In this document: piece by piece, positions 31,558 through 43,153 of the stretch
Numbering within the stretch: position 1 is the first letter of the stretch
Layout of the letters: each line of letters begins with the position of its first letter
Assembly: GCF_027943255.1 (NCBI RefSeq)
Contig: NC_072897.1
Location: forward strand, 42,134,044-42,198,043
DNA length: 64,000 nucleotides
Direction of reading: 5' to 3'
Source of the DNA: Anastrepha obliqua
Lineage: Eukaryota > Arthropoda > Insecta > Diptera > Tephritidae
The notes under the pieces: model-generated
What the model saw: the letters and a program-made list of their open reading frames with translations, nothing else
What the model was told of the DNA's origin: nothing
The model's database searches: none
Translations under genes and position numbers: made by a program

Positions 31558-34500
31558 CTGACTCGGACGATTCCTGTAGCTATCGTCCCTTGACGGTGAC
31601 GCAAATTAACTTGCAGCACTCCAAAGCCGCTACTGCACTACTAAGTAGAAGGCTGCACACATTACCCCACATAACAGCAGTACAAGAGCCCTGAGTCTTT
31701 AGGGGCCGTCTCTGTGGCTTAAGTGCGCTGAAAGGGGCCACGTTACTATATGACAGGAGTTCTAGCAGACCTAGGACCGGTCTTATAGTATCATCCCATC
31801 TCATTGTGACGGGTCTTGAGCAATTCTGTTGCCAAGACCTGGTAGCGGCTGAGGTGTGTTATAGAGGTAGACGCGGATGGTCGAAGTTTGTGATTGCATC
31901 TGCTTATTTTCCTTACGATGCTCTGGAAGGGCCACCACCCGGGAAGGCCACTAGTCTCGTGAGGTTCTGTGAGCGGCGCAGTCTGGGCCTCATCCTATGT
32001 TGCGATGCTAATGCCCAGCATACAATCTGCGGCAGCAGCAAGTGCAATGGACGGGGCTCTCGACTATTCGAATTTATCGCGTCCTCCTGCCTAGACATAC
32101 ATAACAAGGGCTCACAGCCAAAGTTTGTAACGGCCAGAAGGCAGGAGGTGATTGATCTAACCCTATCAAACTCAAAGCTTGGGTGGTCAATCAGGAACTG
32201 GAGAGTCCTTGCCGAAGATTCGTGCTCGGACCACAGGTACATTGAGTTTCAGTGTGGCGAGGAGGCACAAATGCCATTGCCCTCTAGAAACCCAAGAAAA
32301 ACAGACTGGCAGAAGTTTAGGGAGGCGTTGCGAGACCTTGGCGTTGCGCCACCAAGACTTCGAAAAGAACAGGCCATTGAGGCGGCTGTTGAGAAACTCA
32401 ACGCTGCCCTAACCGAATGTTTTGAGTCAGCCTGTCCAATTCGACCTCTCCCCAGCCGGACTCCCGTTCCTTGGTGGAATCGAGAGCTCCAGATGTTGAG
32501 GCGTGAGTCGAGAAAATTACTAAACCGGGCCCTCAAGACTAACCTTGCAGAGGACTGGGAGCGATACCGTGATGTTCAGAAGAACTACAAGAGGCTTATT
32601 CGGGAATCGAAAAGAGCCTCATTTAGGGAATTCTGCAGCAGTATTGAATCTCTGAGTGACACGGCGAAATTGGTTAGGATCCTGAAAAGGGACCCAACTG
32701 CAAAGCTGGGGTCACTTAGAAAATCTGATGGCTCCTTCACGGAGCGGAAAAGTGAGACACTCAGCTTGCTGATTGAATCTCACTTTCCTGGCAATCAGAT
32801 AAGCATCAGCCGGCAACAGCCCTTATTGATAGAGGCAGTTGTCAGAGCTGCTACACCTTCTCGGCATGACTGGTTCGTTGCCAGATCTGTGGTGAATGAG
32901 GCCGCCATTCGATTTGCCATCAAATCTTTTGGCGACTACAAGTCGCCCGGACCAGATGGCATATATCCTGCCATGCTGAAGGAGGGTGCAGAGTTCGTGA
33001 CGGCAGCCCTGAAGAAAATCTTCTCGGCATGCCTGGCACTGGCTTACATAACACGCTCTTGGAGGATGGTGAGGGTCGCTTTCATCCCAAAGGTTGGAAA
33101 AGATGACTGCACCAGCCCCAAAAGCTTTAGACCCATCAGCATGACTGGTGGAACTGCGCATACGTCAGAAGTCGCTGAAGGCTCACCCTCTGTCTCTATT
33201 TCAGCATGCCTATCAGAGTGGAAAATCCTGCGAGTCGGCACTGTAAAACCTTGTTGCTAGGGTAGAGCTGGCCATCGACAGGAGGGACTACGCTATGGGT
33301 ATCTTTTTAGACATAGAGGGGGCGTTTGATAATGCCACTTTTGATAGTATGTGTAACTCTGCTAGTAGGCACGGCGTAGACCGGGTGCTAGTAAATTGGA
33401 TTCGTTCGATGCTGGCCCAAAGAATCGTTTCGGTGCGAGCAGAGGAAGATCTGCTGGTGTCATCTGGGGTTAACAGAGGCTGCCCCCAAGGCGGTGTGCT
33501 GTCTCCATTACTCTGGTGCATGGTAATCGATCCTCTACTCACCACCTTAAACGATTCGGGAGTCTACGCACAAGCATATGCGGACGATGTTGCTTGTGTG
33601 ATAACAAGCTCTTCGCTTATGAACATCTGCAGGAAAGTGCAGAAAACTCTGGATCGGATTGACACTTGGTGCTGTGCGAACGGGCTGTCGGCAAATCCCG
33701 CCAAGACTGGTATTGTCCTCTTTACCAGAAGGAGGAAACTTGATGGACTCGTTCTGCCAAAGCTAAAAGGAGTCACAATCCAGCTATCCAAGGAAATTAA
33801 ATATCTTGGAGTAATCCTCGATAGTAAGCTCCTATGGAAATCACACGTTGAAACAAAGGCATCCAAAGCGCTGACAGCTTTCTGGCAGTGCAAAGGTGTC
33901 TTTGGGAAAACGTGGGGTCTCTCTCCTAGCAAGGTCCTATGGATCTACACGGCTATGATAAAACCCCTTATCACCTATGCATCAGTGGTCTGGATGAGTA
34001 GACTTTCCCTAGTGGGAGTCAGGAGGACCTTATCAAGACTACAACGCACTGTGGCCATCTGTTGCACCGGAGCTTTTCCGACTACTTCAGGCCCGGCACT
34101 AGATGCTCTGATTGGTTTACCACCACTTGATGCTTTCATCCGAGGAGAGGCCTTGAAGGCCATCTGCAGACTGAAACACAGTGGGAACTGGTACGGCCCT
34201 TGTCCGGCATTGGAACACAGAGAAGGCATGGACATCGATCCAACGATTCTCTCCATGCCCCTTGACTCCATGCCATCAAGGGTCGTACTTGAAAATAGAT
34301 ACAGTGTAGTGCTACCAGAGGCTCAGTTGTGGGGAGACCCAGAAAATGAGCCCGGTAAACACTGTTTTCGCATTTTTACGGATGGCTCCAGGACCGAGCA
34401 TGGCTCCGGCTCTGGTGTCTACGTGGAATCCAGCGGGACAAAACTGCACTTTGCTCTTGGAATGCATGCATCTGTGTTTCAAGCGGAGGTGTATGCAGTT

Positions 34501-35163
34501 CAAGAAGCGATGAACTTTTTTGTGGAAAAACGATGGAGAGGCAGATCCATATGTGTCTGCAGCGACAGCCAAGCAGCGCTTATGGCCTTAGACAGCCCTC
34601 AAACCACATCAGGGGTACTGAAGTCCTGTAAATCCAGGCTGAACTATGTCGGCAGACATAATAGCCTGATGCTAACATGGGTCCCGGGACACGTGGGTAT
34701 CGCGGGTAACGAGACCTCTGACTCCTCCGCTTTGCCACTCCCCTCTGCGGCCATCACGGCCACGGTTAGCAAATGGGTAACTACCACCCACAAGCGAGCT
34801 TGGCAGGCTGAGAGAGGCTGCAGATGGACAAAACTGATGTTACCTGTCATGTCCGATCGACTGTCGCAAACCCTTCTGTCATTAAGCAGAGGGGAGTGCA
34901 GACGGCTGGTTGGACTGATGACGGGCCACTTTCTGTGGGCAAAGCACATGGAAAGGTTGGGCATCTCAGACAGTGTACTCTGCCCAGCTTGTGTAGAGGA
35001 GGATGAGACGGCGGACCACTTCCTGTGTGTCTGCCCCGCCTTCGCTCGAATCAGGTTTGAGGTCTTTGGCACTGATGTGTTAAGAAGCGACAATCTTGGC
35101 TCCTTGGCACCACAAGATTTACTCAGATTTCTTCGGAGATCGGGTAGATTTAAAGAAAATTAA
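31554..35163 (+). pseudogene. LOA-like LINE ORF2: endonuclease, RT, RNase H
   Basis: The start ATG at 31554 overlaps the ORF1 stop. Endonuclease motifs are INLQHSKAA, VQEP followed by an in-frame TGA at 31692 (probably a lost Trp), CDANAQHTICGSS and SDHRYIEF. RT begins YKSPGPDGIYPAML and PKSFRPISM, then a deletion with frameshift near 33145 removes the segment before QHAYQSGKSCESAL. A TAA follows near 33244. From 33295 the frame is open: FLDIEGAFDNATF, GCPQGGVLSPLLW, AYADDVACVI, KYLGVILDSKLLW. RNase H (from about 34370) has FTDGSRTEHGSGSG, SDSQAALMAL and WVPGHVGIAGNETSD. The tail has CPACVEEDETADHFLCVCP. Catalytic YADD is intact, but the protein is not continuous. Confidence 0.88.
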
Positions 35164-35233
35164 AAGGGAATCCAAGTGTAGTACAATGGACTCAATTAAT
35201 GTCTGAGTGCTGCACTTGCTAGTTGTTCCGACA

Positions 35234-35265
<32 letters not shown>

Positions 35266-35591
35266 ATTCTACCTGAATTTATAATAAAACAACAATTTCC
35301 CAAAAGTATTTTGCTTTTATTAATAATAGGAATAATTAAGTCAACTTTACTTTTCCGAGAATTGTTTTAATTTTAACAATAATGCATAATTGCATTATAC
35401 ATTTACGTCACTTTTGCTTTTCTGGGAATTGTTTTGTTTCTTTGGCCTTTTTGTAAAAATTATTAACTATTGAAGTAATATAGTATAAGTAAAAGAAAAA
35501 CCTAAAATAAATTGCATTTATTATCAATCAATCAACAACTCGTGTTGTTATTCATTAACTCACGCATAACCAATCGGACGGGATGTACATA

Positions 35592-36653
35592 CCTGCTACT
35601 CAAATATGAACTAGACGGTATCAATAAAACGGTCCGCGGATGACATATGGCAAAAATAAATTTTTTGTTTTTTGGTAGGACTGTTATAAGCTTACATGGC
35701 AAATTTCAGCGTGATATGTCACATAGTTTGTTTTCTGTGCTACTGTAAACAAGTCAAGCTCGAGTGTGTTCTTGGAATTCTCTTCTATGACTTCAATTGT
35801 CTCAAAATGTTTTCCACGGAGCGGCAACTTGAGCTTGGGAAGCAGGAAAAAGTCACATGGAGCCATATCAGGCGAATACGGTGCTTGGGGAACGATATTA
35901 ACATTACACAGGCCTGCGAAATTCCTAAAATGGCCATTTTTTGACCTTTTAGGCTTCATTTACCAAAAATCCTGACGTGATGGAGCATTTTGAATGTCAG
36001 ATTCGTTTTCAGCGCATAAAAAACTACAAGAAACAAGTACAGCCATTCTAGAAACTCACCCTCGCAGGACTGTGTTATTTTTGTTCAAATAATCGCGAAC
36101 AAGAAGTGATGTGTGAGCTGGTGCATTATCGTGATTTAAGAACTATGACTTGTTGTCCCACAATTCCTTCCTTTTAAGAAGAATGTTCTCGCGCAAACGC
36201 TTTAAAACGTCTAAATAATATTCAGCGTTAACCGATCGGCCTTGCGGAAGGAACTCCGAGTGCACCACACCTTCGTAATCGAAAAAAGCAGTCAGCACAA
36301 CCTTAATTTTTGAGCGACTTTGGCGTGATTTTTTGGGTTGATGTATGGCCCTCTTTGAACGATTTGTACCACTGGAAAATATGTTTAAGGCGTCTGAAGC
36401 CGAAATTTTGTTGGAATAACGAAATTTCAAACAAATTCTTTGTTCAACTTGAATTTCCATCGTTAAATTCGAAGAACACACTCGAGCTTGACTTGTTTAC
36501 AGTAGCACAGAAAACAAACTATGTGACATATCACGCTTAAATTTGCCATGTAAGCTTATAACAGTCCTACCAAAAAACAAAAAAATTATTTTTGCCATAT
36601 GTCATCCGCGGACCGTTTTATTGATACCGTGTCGTTCATATTTGAGTAAAAGG
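35592..36653 (-). mobile_element. Mariner derivative with foldback arms
   Basis: TA flanks both ends (35590-35591 and 36654-36655). The outer inverted repeats are about 180 bp, much longer than normal mariner ends, and share TCAATAAAACGGTCCGCGG and TAGGACTGTTATAAGCTTAC. The left arm holds the natural 3' end of the transposase on the minus strand. The right arm holds the same 3' end inverted (plus strand, about 36470-36540, NTLELDLFTVAQKTNYVTYH), in place of the transposase N-terminus. It therefore looks like an inverted duplication of the 3' end that replaced the 5' half. Confidence 0.85.
35684..36481 (-). pseudogene. Mariner transposase fragments
   Basis: Mariner transposases cut and paste through a DD34D site. 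The catalytic-core piece (36481-36143) has KIKVVLTAFFDYEGVVHSEF and LPQGRSVNAEYYLDVLKRL. The C-terminal piece (35959-35684) has APYSPDMAPCDFFLLPKLK, where the Asp of SPDMAPCDF is the third catalytic residue. A break of about 180 bp between them holds HDNAPAH-type sequence in damaged frames. The N-terminal DNA-binding domain is absent. Confidence 0.8.
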
Positions 36654-36655
36654 TA

Positions 36656-37329
36656 TGCGAAAATAAATCGCAGGGGTACGAAGTAAAAATGGTTAGGGGA
36701 AGAACAAGCTGTGGGATGGCGCCGTGTTCAATGCACAGTTGCCAAATTGCTTGAGACGGAAAAATAAATCTGCTTTATAAATTGTAAAGCCATTATTTAC
36801 AAAAATTGGTGACAAACAGCAGTAGTGGTCCAAACTTTCCATATTCCAGACGTCAACCGTCATCTGGCAGTAATAACACTTAAATTTGAACCGTGTTTTA
36901 TATCACAAATAAAAAATAATTTTATTTTGAATATTCCAATTCGTATTTCATTGTATCGCGCATTAAATGCTTTGCACAATGCACTGCAAACTCACAATAT
37001 TTTACTTGTAGAAAACAAATATAAAGTGTAATTTTCAACATCCGTTGAAAAATATGATATTATAATTTTATGAAAAATATGACTTTCTCAAGTAAATATG
37101 GATTCACCCGACTCCCGCTCGGATTGAAAATGCATCTGCTATCTTATAAGGAAAACCCGACGACATTCTTAAGCAACCCGTAATTAAAATATGTTATGTA
37201 TAAGTATATATAGGTGATATAACAGTGTATCCTCAGAGATAAAAATAGCAAAATTAAAAAATGGAAAATTACTTTTTAGCAGCAAAAAACAAGATTTTTC
37301 TCTCTACATGTGGCATATTTTATTGTAAG
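36656..37329. other. Unassigned AT-rich DNA
   Basis: No gene, repeat or element end recognised. Short open frames (for example 36825-37031) have no supporting features. Confidence 0.5.
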
Positions 37330-37384
37330 ATGGACAGGTTCTGTTCCTTCCGCATAATACCGTTGCCACATAGTACCAATTGAT

Positions 37385-37475
37385 AGGAAAAGTTTTTCCT
37401 AATAGCGGTCGCTCCTCGGTAGACAATGGCCAAACTTCTACTGTATTTCTGCCACGAAAAAGCTCCTCATAAACA
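37385..37475 (+). repeat. SINE piece, body part
   Basis: Contains CTAATAGCGGTCGCTCCTCGG and AGACAATGGCCAAAC followed by GAAAAAGCTCCTCATAAA, the body of the SINE at 1478-1695. A tRNA-like head is not clear upstream. The next part of the SINE body lies 0.6 kb downstream at 38066. Confidence 0.6.
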
Positions 37476-38065
37476 GCTATATGCCGATAATATATGTATG
37501 AAATTACGTTTATGCAGATGCACACAACAATAATATTATAATTTATTTATGGAGAATTTTTTTTACATTACCTTTTTATATAATTATTGTTGTATGTTTT
37601 ATTGAGAGAATGGGAAATACGGGTCAACCTTTCTGCCAAACTAAATATGTAATGGGACGCATATCTATGGGCATACGTTTGTGCATTCGTATGTAGGGGG
37701 CATATGAACTAAAGCGCTTAGGTTTCTAATGCACAAAATTTCTTTTATTTGCAAATACCCTAATGTATTCCTTTATTTTCAGTTTTGTGTGTTTAATTAA
37801 CCAAATTTTCCTATTGAGCTATTCATTTCAGTAGAATGGTCACACATAGAGTCAGCCAGGTAGATATCTGCACATAATAAACAAAATTGTAAGAGGAAGA
37901 AAAGTATTCCAAACGCTTTTCGCATAAATTTAATAGATGTATAAAAAGAATACCTTAGACAATAAATAGGGACGAGATTAGGTATTACTTTGATGTTATC
38001 ACTTGGCAATCGCTAGATTTTAGGTAGGAAATATGATTGCATAACATAAGCTCCATTTGACACAG
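37476..38065. other. Unassigned DNA between two SINE pieces
   Basis: AT-rich, no recognisable element ends. It may be an insertion that split a SINE, or the two pieces may be separate copies. Confidence 0.35.
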
Positions 38066-38115
38066 TGTGAGGAGGAGCGTGGCCAAACACCTAAACAGAG
38101 GTGTCCGCGCCAATT
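38066..38115 (+). repeat. SINE piece, 3' part
   Basis: GAGGAGGAGCGTGGCCAAAC with CACCTAAACAGAGGTGT and CGCGCCAATTATATA matches the 3' part of the SINE at 1630-1695. Confidence 0.6.
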
Positions 38116-38882
38116 ATATACATACTCGTATACATATGAATATTATACAAGCACAACGTAAAGTGGTTGTCAGTAAAGTTTTGAGATGTAACGAACATGA
38201 ATGTTGATACACGAAGTAAATCTGGCATTGAATCGCGGACAGATTAAAAACCTTATGAATGCTACTTATCATCATTTGTCGCTATGTTGCTGTTCACATT
38301 TACGGTTGATAAGTTCCACTTAATCTTGTTCGCCAAACCAAGCCGGTGTCTTTCTATATAATACATTGAAATGAACTTGTTCACATAATTCAAAGCATTC
38401 ACATACATACACGCGTGTTCTCATTTATCGTGTATGTATCATTGAACAGATACTGCGAAAGATTCGAAAGTACGCGAGTCGAAGAATTTATTGTGGCAGC
38501 TGTCACAGCTTTCGTTTGTTATGTTTATCAAATCTCGATGACAGCGCCATGTAGTAGAATGGAGCAATTTTTTTAGTTTTTACTTTTTGTGATTCCTTTG
38601 GAATCTAAATACATATTGGTGATTGATTTTAGGCCGTCATTTGAGGATTAGATGTCACGGTAAAGTGCCAATCAAAATAAAATAAAAATATAATAATCTA
38701 CAAACAAACAAGTACTTGTTGAAAAAATACAGCTAGTAAGTGACCGGGGTGTAGATGATGACATCGATCGTTGATCTCAAATAGATACTCACAAAAGAAA
38801 TGAATTCGCTACCAGTATTGTCAACAAATCAATTGGTTAAATTCATGCGCCCTATATGGATTCGTGTTGTCTTTCTCCTACT
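38116..38882. other. Unassigned DNA before the ProtoP-like block
   Basis: No gene or element recognised. The last seven bases before 38890, AGTATTA, are the target duplication of the outer ProtoP-like element. Confidence 0.5.
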
Positions 38883-39769
38883 AGTATTACAGAGAACGTT
38901 AAAGTATAGAGAAGTCTCAATGACAGGAACGTATGGAATTTCGAGGAGTACTCGTCTCGCGAAGACTGATCACCACAGACACGTTTTCACCCTAAGTTAA
39001 CAGTAAGGGGCTGAATTATGTAAATTTAGCAGCAGTCGATAAAAATTTGTTGGTGATTAGAAGAAAAGAATGTTAGGTTAAAATGACTATATTTGAATTT
39101 TTTTCCAAATCATCCAAAATTATATTATATAATATATACATATATGTTATGCCTGTCTGTCTGGTGGCTCTGTAAAACTTCGTTTAATTCCCTTCAACTG
39201 AATCAAAATCCGCTATAGAAAATTCTTAATTACCAGGCACACAGGAAGATGGCATATGCAAATGTAAATTTGTGAATTTATACATAAGCGCATATATATA
39301 TGCTGTGTGTATGTACCCATGTGCACTTGCTATAGCAGAACATATTACGTTAAAATTTCTTAAGAAATCCGGCGCGCATTCATAGGTACAGCATGGTATG
39401 TACGGTGAAATTAAATTCATAGAGAAGGCGCAGTCCCGGCCCGTTCCTCCTAACAAAATAGGGGTAGGAAAATGAAATCAGCACAAGTTAACAGTAAGAA
39501 ATTAATTAATATGGCTGCCGGAGAGAAATGAGAGGAAGAGAGTGATACCAGAGAATGTTAATGCAATGAGAAGGTGCAAATGTTACTGTAAGCTTTTTTT
39601 AGTACAATTGAGATCTGAAAGATTTGTAATAAGGTCATTTAGCACACCGAGTTTATAGACACCTCACTGACTTTTGCCCACACAAAAATTAGAAACACCA
39701 CACATATTTCACCTCAACACACAACACATTTCTCACCTCGACATTAAACCAATTAAATTTGTACTATTT

Positions 39770-40510
39770 TCGTATTTTTGAAATAATAAGCGAATACGTA
39801 AAATTTATTACATAATTTTTTTTTTTCAATTACATTAAAAAAAAAAAAACGATTTTAAAAAATAAAATTTATAAAAAAAAGTTTGCACCGGGAATTGAAC
39901 TCGAGTCTAACATGTGGCGAGGAAAAATAGGCGGTGCGTTTATTTCTTCGACTGTTTATTTTTTGACCATTTTGTTACTTTTGAAATGATAAGCGGATAC
40001 ATAAAATTTATTACAAATTTTTTTACGATTACATTAAAAAAATAAAAATTAAAAACGAAAAAAAAAATTCCACCGAGAATTGATGGCGAGTCACGTGGGG
40101 AGGATAAATACATTAAACTAATTAAATTTTTACTAATATATTTTCGTATTTTTTTAAATAATAAGCGAATACGTAAAATTTATTACATAATTTTTTTTTA
40201 ATTACATAAAAAAAAAACGAATTTAAAAAAAAAAAATTAATAAAAAAAGGTTTGCACTGGGAATTGAAATCGAGTCTAACATGTGGCGAGGAAAAATAGG
40301 CGGTGCATTTATTTCTTCGACTGCTTATTTTTTTACCATTTTGTTACTTTTGAAATGATAAGCGGATACATAAAATTTATTAAAAAATTTTTACGATTAC
40401 ATTAAAAAAAACACATTTAAAAAAAAAAAAAAAAAATTGGCGCCGAGAATTGATGCCGAGTCACATGGGGAGGATAAATACACAGTGCGTTTATTTCTGC
40501 GCCTGCGTTG
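39770..40510 (-). repeat. Dimeric tandem repeat with tRNA-like segments
   Basis: A block of about 370 bp (about 39760-40130) is repeated at 40135-40510. Each block has two related halves that share AATAAGCGAATACGTAAAAT or AATGATAAGCGGATACATAA, then A-runs, then a phrase such as GGGAATTGAACTCGAGTC. On the minus strand the last reads GAGTTCAATTCCC, close to a polymerase III B box. The halves end in GTGGCGAGG or GTGGGGAGG. It looks like tandem amplification of a decayed tRNA-derived SINE. Confidence 0.7.
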
Positions 40511-41106
40511 TGAACATGCGCGCGACGCGAATTAATTTTAATAAAGTTCTGAAAGTAATTCATGAAGTTTTTCATTACATACATTCATAAATGAACGTAT
40601 ACTCTATATGTACATAAATGATGGTATATGACAATATACACAATATGTATGTATGTACATGTCAATAGGAGGTATTTGCATTCAGAAAAAAAAACGGTTT
40701 AAGATAAATCAACACTTATTTTATATTGTATGTCAATTTATAGTTTATGTATTCGACAGCATTTACATACATATGTAGGTATGTACATTTGTATATGAAA
40801 AACAATAATGCACAAGCGCAAGAACATCATCTTCCTTTCATACATATGTACATATGCATGTATGCCCAAATAACCTTGACTTATAGTATGTATGTACACA
40901 AGTCACAGCACATCACATTCTTACAAGACAAATACACATACGCACTAGCGAGTTTCTTCCTAACAAGTGCAAAAACAATTCTGCTCTATGTTATGTCCTA
41001 GCATATATATGTACATACATATGTATATGAGTATACCTACTTGCCTTCTAAACTTCCTACAAAATAATTGTATTCATATGTTACTACATCCATGCACGTT
41101 CATACA

Positions 41107-41538
41107 AGTTACGTTCTCTGCTATTGCGAACGCGAAAAAAAAATACTTTTTAGTATTTATGCTAGGCTATGCCTGCTTTATTCGAAGTTCAATTTTAAAC
41201 TTAAAACTAAATTTACATGCTTTAGTTTTTATATTACTTTGAATATGCACCAGACGCTTATTAGGCATAAAAGGGTAATTTCCTGTTTATTACTTTTAAC
41301 ATATTACTTTTAACATAATTCTGTTGACGTAGCAATTATTAGCTTTTTGGTCAACAGCTAGCGTAAATACCAGTCAGCAGTTACCGGTTAATGTACTTTG
41401 CAAATATTAATAAAAAGGAAAACAGTTTCCTGTTTATTAATTTATTGCATTTATATCGATACTGCTATTATTGGCTTTTGGGTCAATAACTAGCGTAAGT
41501 GTCAAGTCAGCGAAGAATTAACAAAGCTCGTGTTAACT
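41107..41538 (-). mobile_element. Errantivirus 3' LTR
   Basis: 432 bp, starting AGTTACG and ending GTTAACT in plus-strand reading, so the ends form the short AGTTA/TAACT inverted repeat of Gypsy LTRs. Identical by eye to 48408-48839. On the plus strand the adjacent CTTCCCCTCTT (41539-41549) is the complement of the polypurine tract AAGAGGGGAAG that primes plus-strand DNA synthesis. Confidence 0.95.
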
Positions 41539-41586
41539 CTTCCCCTCTTAGGTCGATTGTCCTCAATCGGCACAACTGTTGTGAAA

Positions 41587-43125
41587 TTATAAAGTGACCT
41601 GGAAAAATGGGCCTTTAGGCACGTCTGTTACATATTCTTTAGTTACATGCAATTTTTTGTTATAATAATTTTTTTTTATTAAAAAAATTAGAGAAACAAT
41701 AATAAAAATTAGCATAATTATTACATCAGTACTTATACTAATTATATGTTTGTTTTTATTATCTTTTACCAACAACTGAATGTCGCTCTTATGTTCTAAA
41801 TGGCTTACATATAGAGCCTCGATTTTTAAATTCAAATTTGTTTCATTTTTTTCTCTTATATGCGTTATTAAATTTGGTAGAATAAATGTGTCATAACTTT
41901 TTAGATTAAAGTTGTTGTAGGTTACGTTTGATATTGTGATTTTACAATTTATAAATTTTATCAAAAATGTTCCTTTATTTAGAAATTTTAAATTGTTACA
42001 ATCATGGTTTATATTTCCATAAAAATGTTTCAGTATTAGTATCCCTGGTTCGATTTCTGTTACCGAAGATTCTGTTAAATTTTTTAGCTGACATTGAGCT
42101 TCTCTAAACTCCAAAATATTGATTAAACATTCGTCATTTTTCCTAACTAAATTTTTCTCTAAATTATCCCTAACTTCTAAATTGTAAATGTAGTTATTAT
42201 TATCTACAAGTACTTCATATTCGCTTAAAATAATTGATTTATTTAAGGTATTGGGGAGGGGTTCAAATTTTATTTTGGATAGTATACTTGCGGAAAATTG
42301 TGGAATAAGTAAGGTAAGTATAATGGTATTTTCCTGAAATATTACGGCTATCTTGATATTCCTATAGCTGTCGTAGTCCGTGATTAGGTCCAGTTCTGTT
42401 TGTGTCACTATGTCGGTGGGAACGATGCCCAATTTGGTAGAAAATATGATTTGTTCAATGTCGTCTACGTGGTTTCTCAAGAGCGTTATATCATTGTTAA
42501 TCCTATACGTATGCTCAATAAATTCAATGTCGTCTTCTAATGTTTTTATTTTGTTCATTGTGGAGTGTCTGAATGTATTTATGTAGTCGCTTATAAAGGT
42601 CTGTTGCCTATTTATGTGGGTCGTAATATTCTCTATTTGTTGCGTTAAAAAATTGTTAAAGTGCGTTAATTTGATTGCATTGTCTGTAATCGTTCGTTCG
42701 TTACTACGTATCTGATCTAGTGCATCCTTGATATCTCGTTCATCGTCACTGTCCATGGAGCCTGCTATAAATTTCAAACCTTTACCTATTACGTTAATTA
42801 GTCCTCGTTTTGATTTCGGATGTGGGTGTAATTTGTCTATTTTTGTTTTCAGTAATAGAAAATTTTCGGTAATGGATTCCAAGATTTGCGAGTCCTCGGA
42901 GGAAGTCGTTTTTAAAGTATTTATGTTGTCCATAATACGTAACATCGTGTCTTCGTATGTAGTTAAGTTGATAAAATGTAGTACCTTGTCGTAATGATTA
43001 ATTGTTTTCAATTCTCCTATCTTAATGGGTATGTATCCGTTGTTATTTGTTAAGTCCTGCACGTCAATTTGTTGGCTTTTGACACCAAGTACAAATGTCA
43101 TGGCAAATATTGTCGTCAATAGCAT
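41587..43125 (-). CDS. env: Errantivirus Env, baculovirus-F-like
   Basis: A 512-residue envelope glycoprotein that would mediate membrane fusion. A hydrophobic signal peptide (about residues 1-17) starts it. Near residue 105 a furin-type site, KSKR, precedes GLINVIGKGLKFIAGSMD, the fusion-peptide-like segment shared by errantiviral Env and baculovirus F. The ectodomain has several N-glycosylation sites and conserved Cys residues in the C-terminal half. A transmembrane segment near residues 468-490, VIIMLIFIIVSLIFLIKK, leads to a short basic tail. The start lies 28 bp after the pol stop. In relatives env is made from a spliced RNA; splice sites are not assigned here. Length is typical and the frame is intact. 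Confidence 0.9.
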   Translation of the reverse strand: MLLTTIFAMTFVLGVKSQQIDVQDLTNNNGYIPIKIGELKTINHYDKVLHFINLTTYEDTMLRIMDNINTLKTTSSEDSQILESITENFLLLKTKIDKLHPHPKSKRGLINVIGKGLKFIAGSMDSDDERDIKDALDQIRSNERTITDNAIKLTHFNNFLTQQIENITTHINRQQTFISDYINTFRHSTMNKIKTLEDDIEFIEHTYRINNDITLLRNHVDDIEQIIFSTKLGIVPTDIVTQTELDLITDYDSYRNIKIAVIFQENTIILTLLIPQFSASILSKIKFEPLPNTLNKSIILSEYEVLVDNNNYIYNLEVRDNLEKNLVRKNDECLINILEFREAQCQLKNLTESSVTEIEPGILILKHFYGNINHDCNNLKFLNKGTFLIKFINCKITISNVTYNNFNLKSYDTFILPNLITHIREKNETNLNLKIEALYVSHLEHKSDIQLLVKDNKNKHIISISTDVIIMLIFIIVSLIFLIKKNYYNKKLHVTKEYVTDVPKGPFFQVTL

Positions 43126-43153
43126 TTTCCTGTGAAAAGTGAGGGTAGCTGAT

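Larger units (their letters stand above)
30138..35262 (+). mobile_element. LOA/I-group LINE with RNase H
   Basis: A near full-length non-LTR element flanked by the 13-bp duplication AACATTCTACCTG (30125-30137 and 35263-35275), with a long A tail (about 35235-35262). The 5' UTR is about 180 bp. ORF1 and ORF2 overlap in ATGA at 31554-31557. It is clearly GC-richer than its surroundings. An RNase H domain and a DUF4780-like ORF1 put it in the LOA/I side of LINEs rather than R1 or Jockey. Two single-codon stops and one deletion disable it. Confidence 0.88.
30035..35560 (+). mobile_element. Second Gypsy-A LTR copy, cut by a Helitron and split by a LINE
   Basis: LTR sequence lies at 30035-30137 and 35263-35560 and matches 2335-2741 with small differences. 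It ends in ATTCATTAACT, but no primer binding site follows, so this is a 3' or solitary LTR. The left end is interrupted by the minus-strand Helitron. The middle holds the LOA-like LINE. No Gypsy coding sequence adjoins it. Confidence 0.8.
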
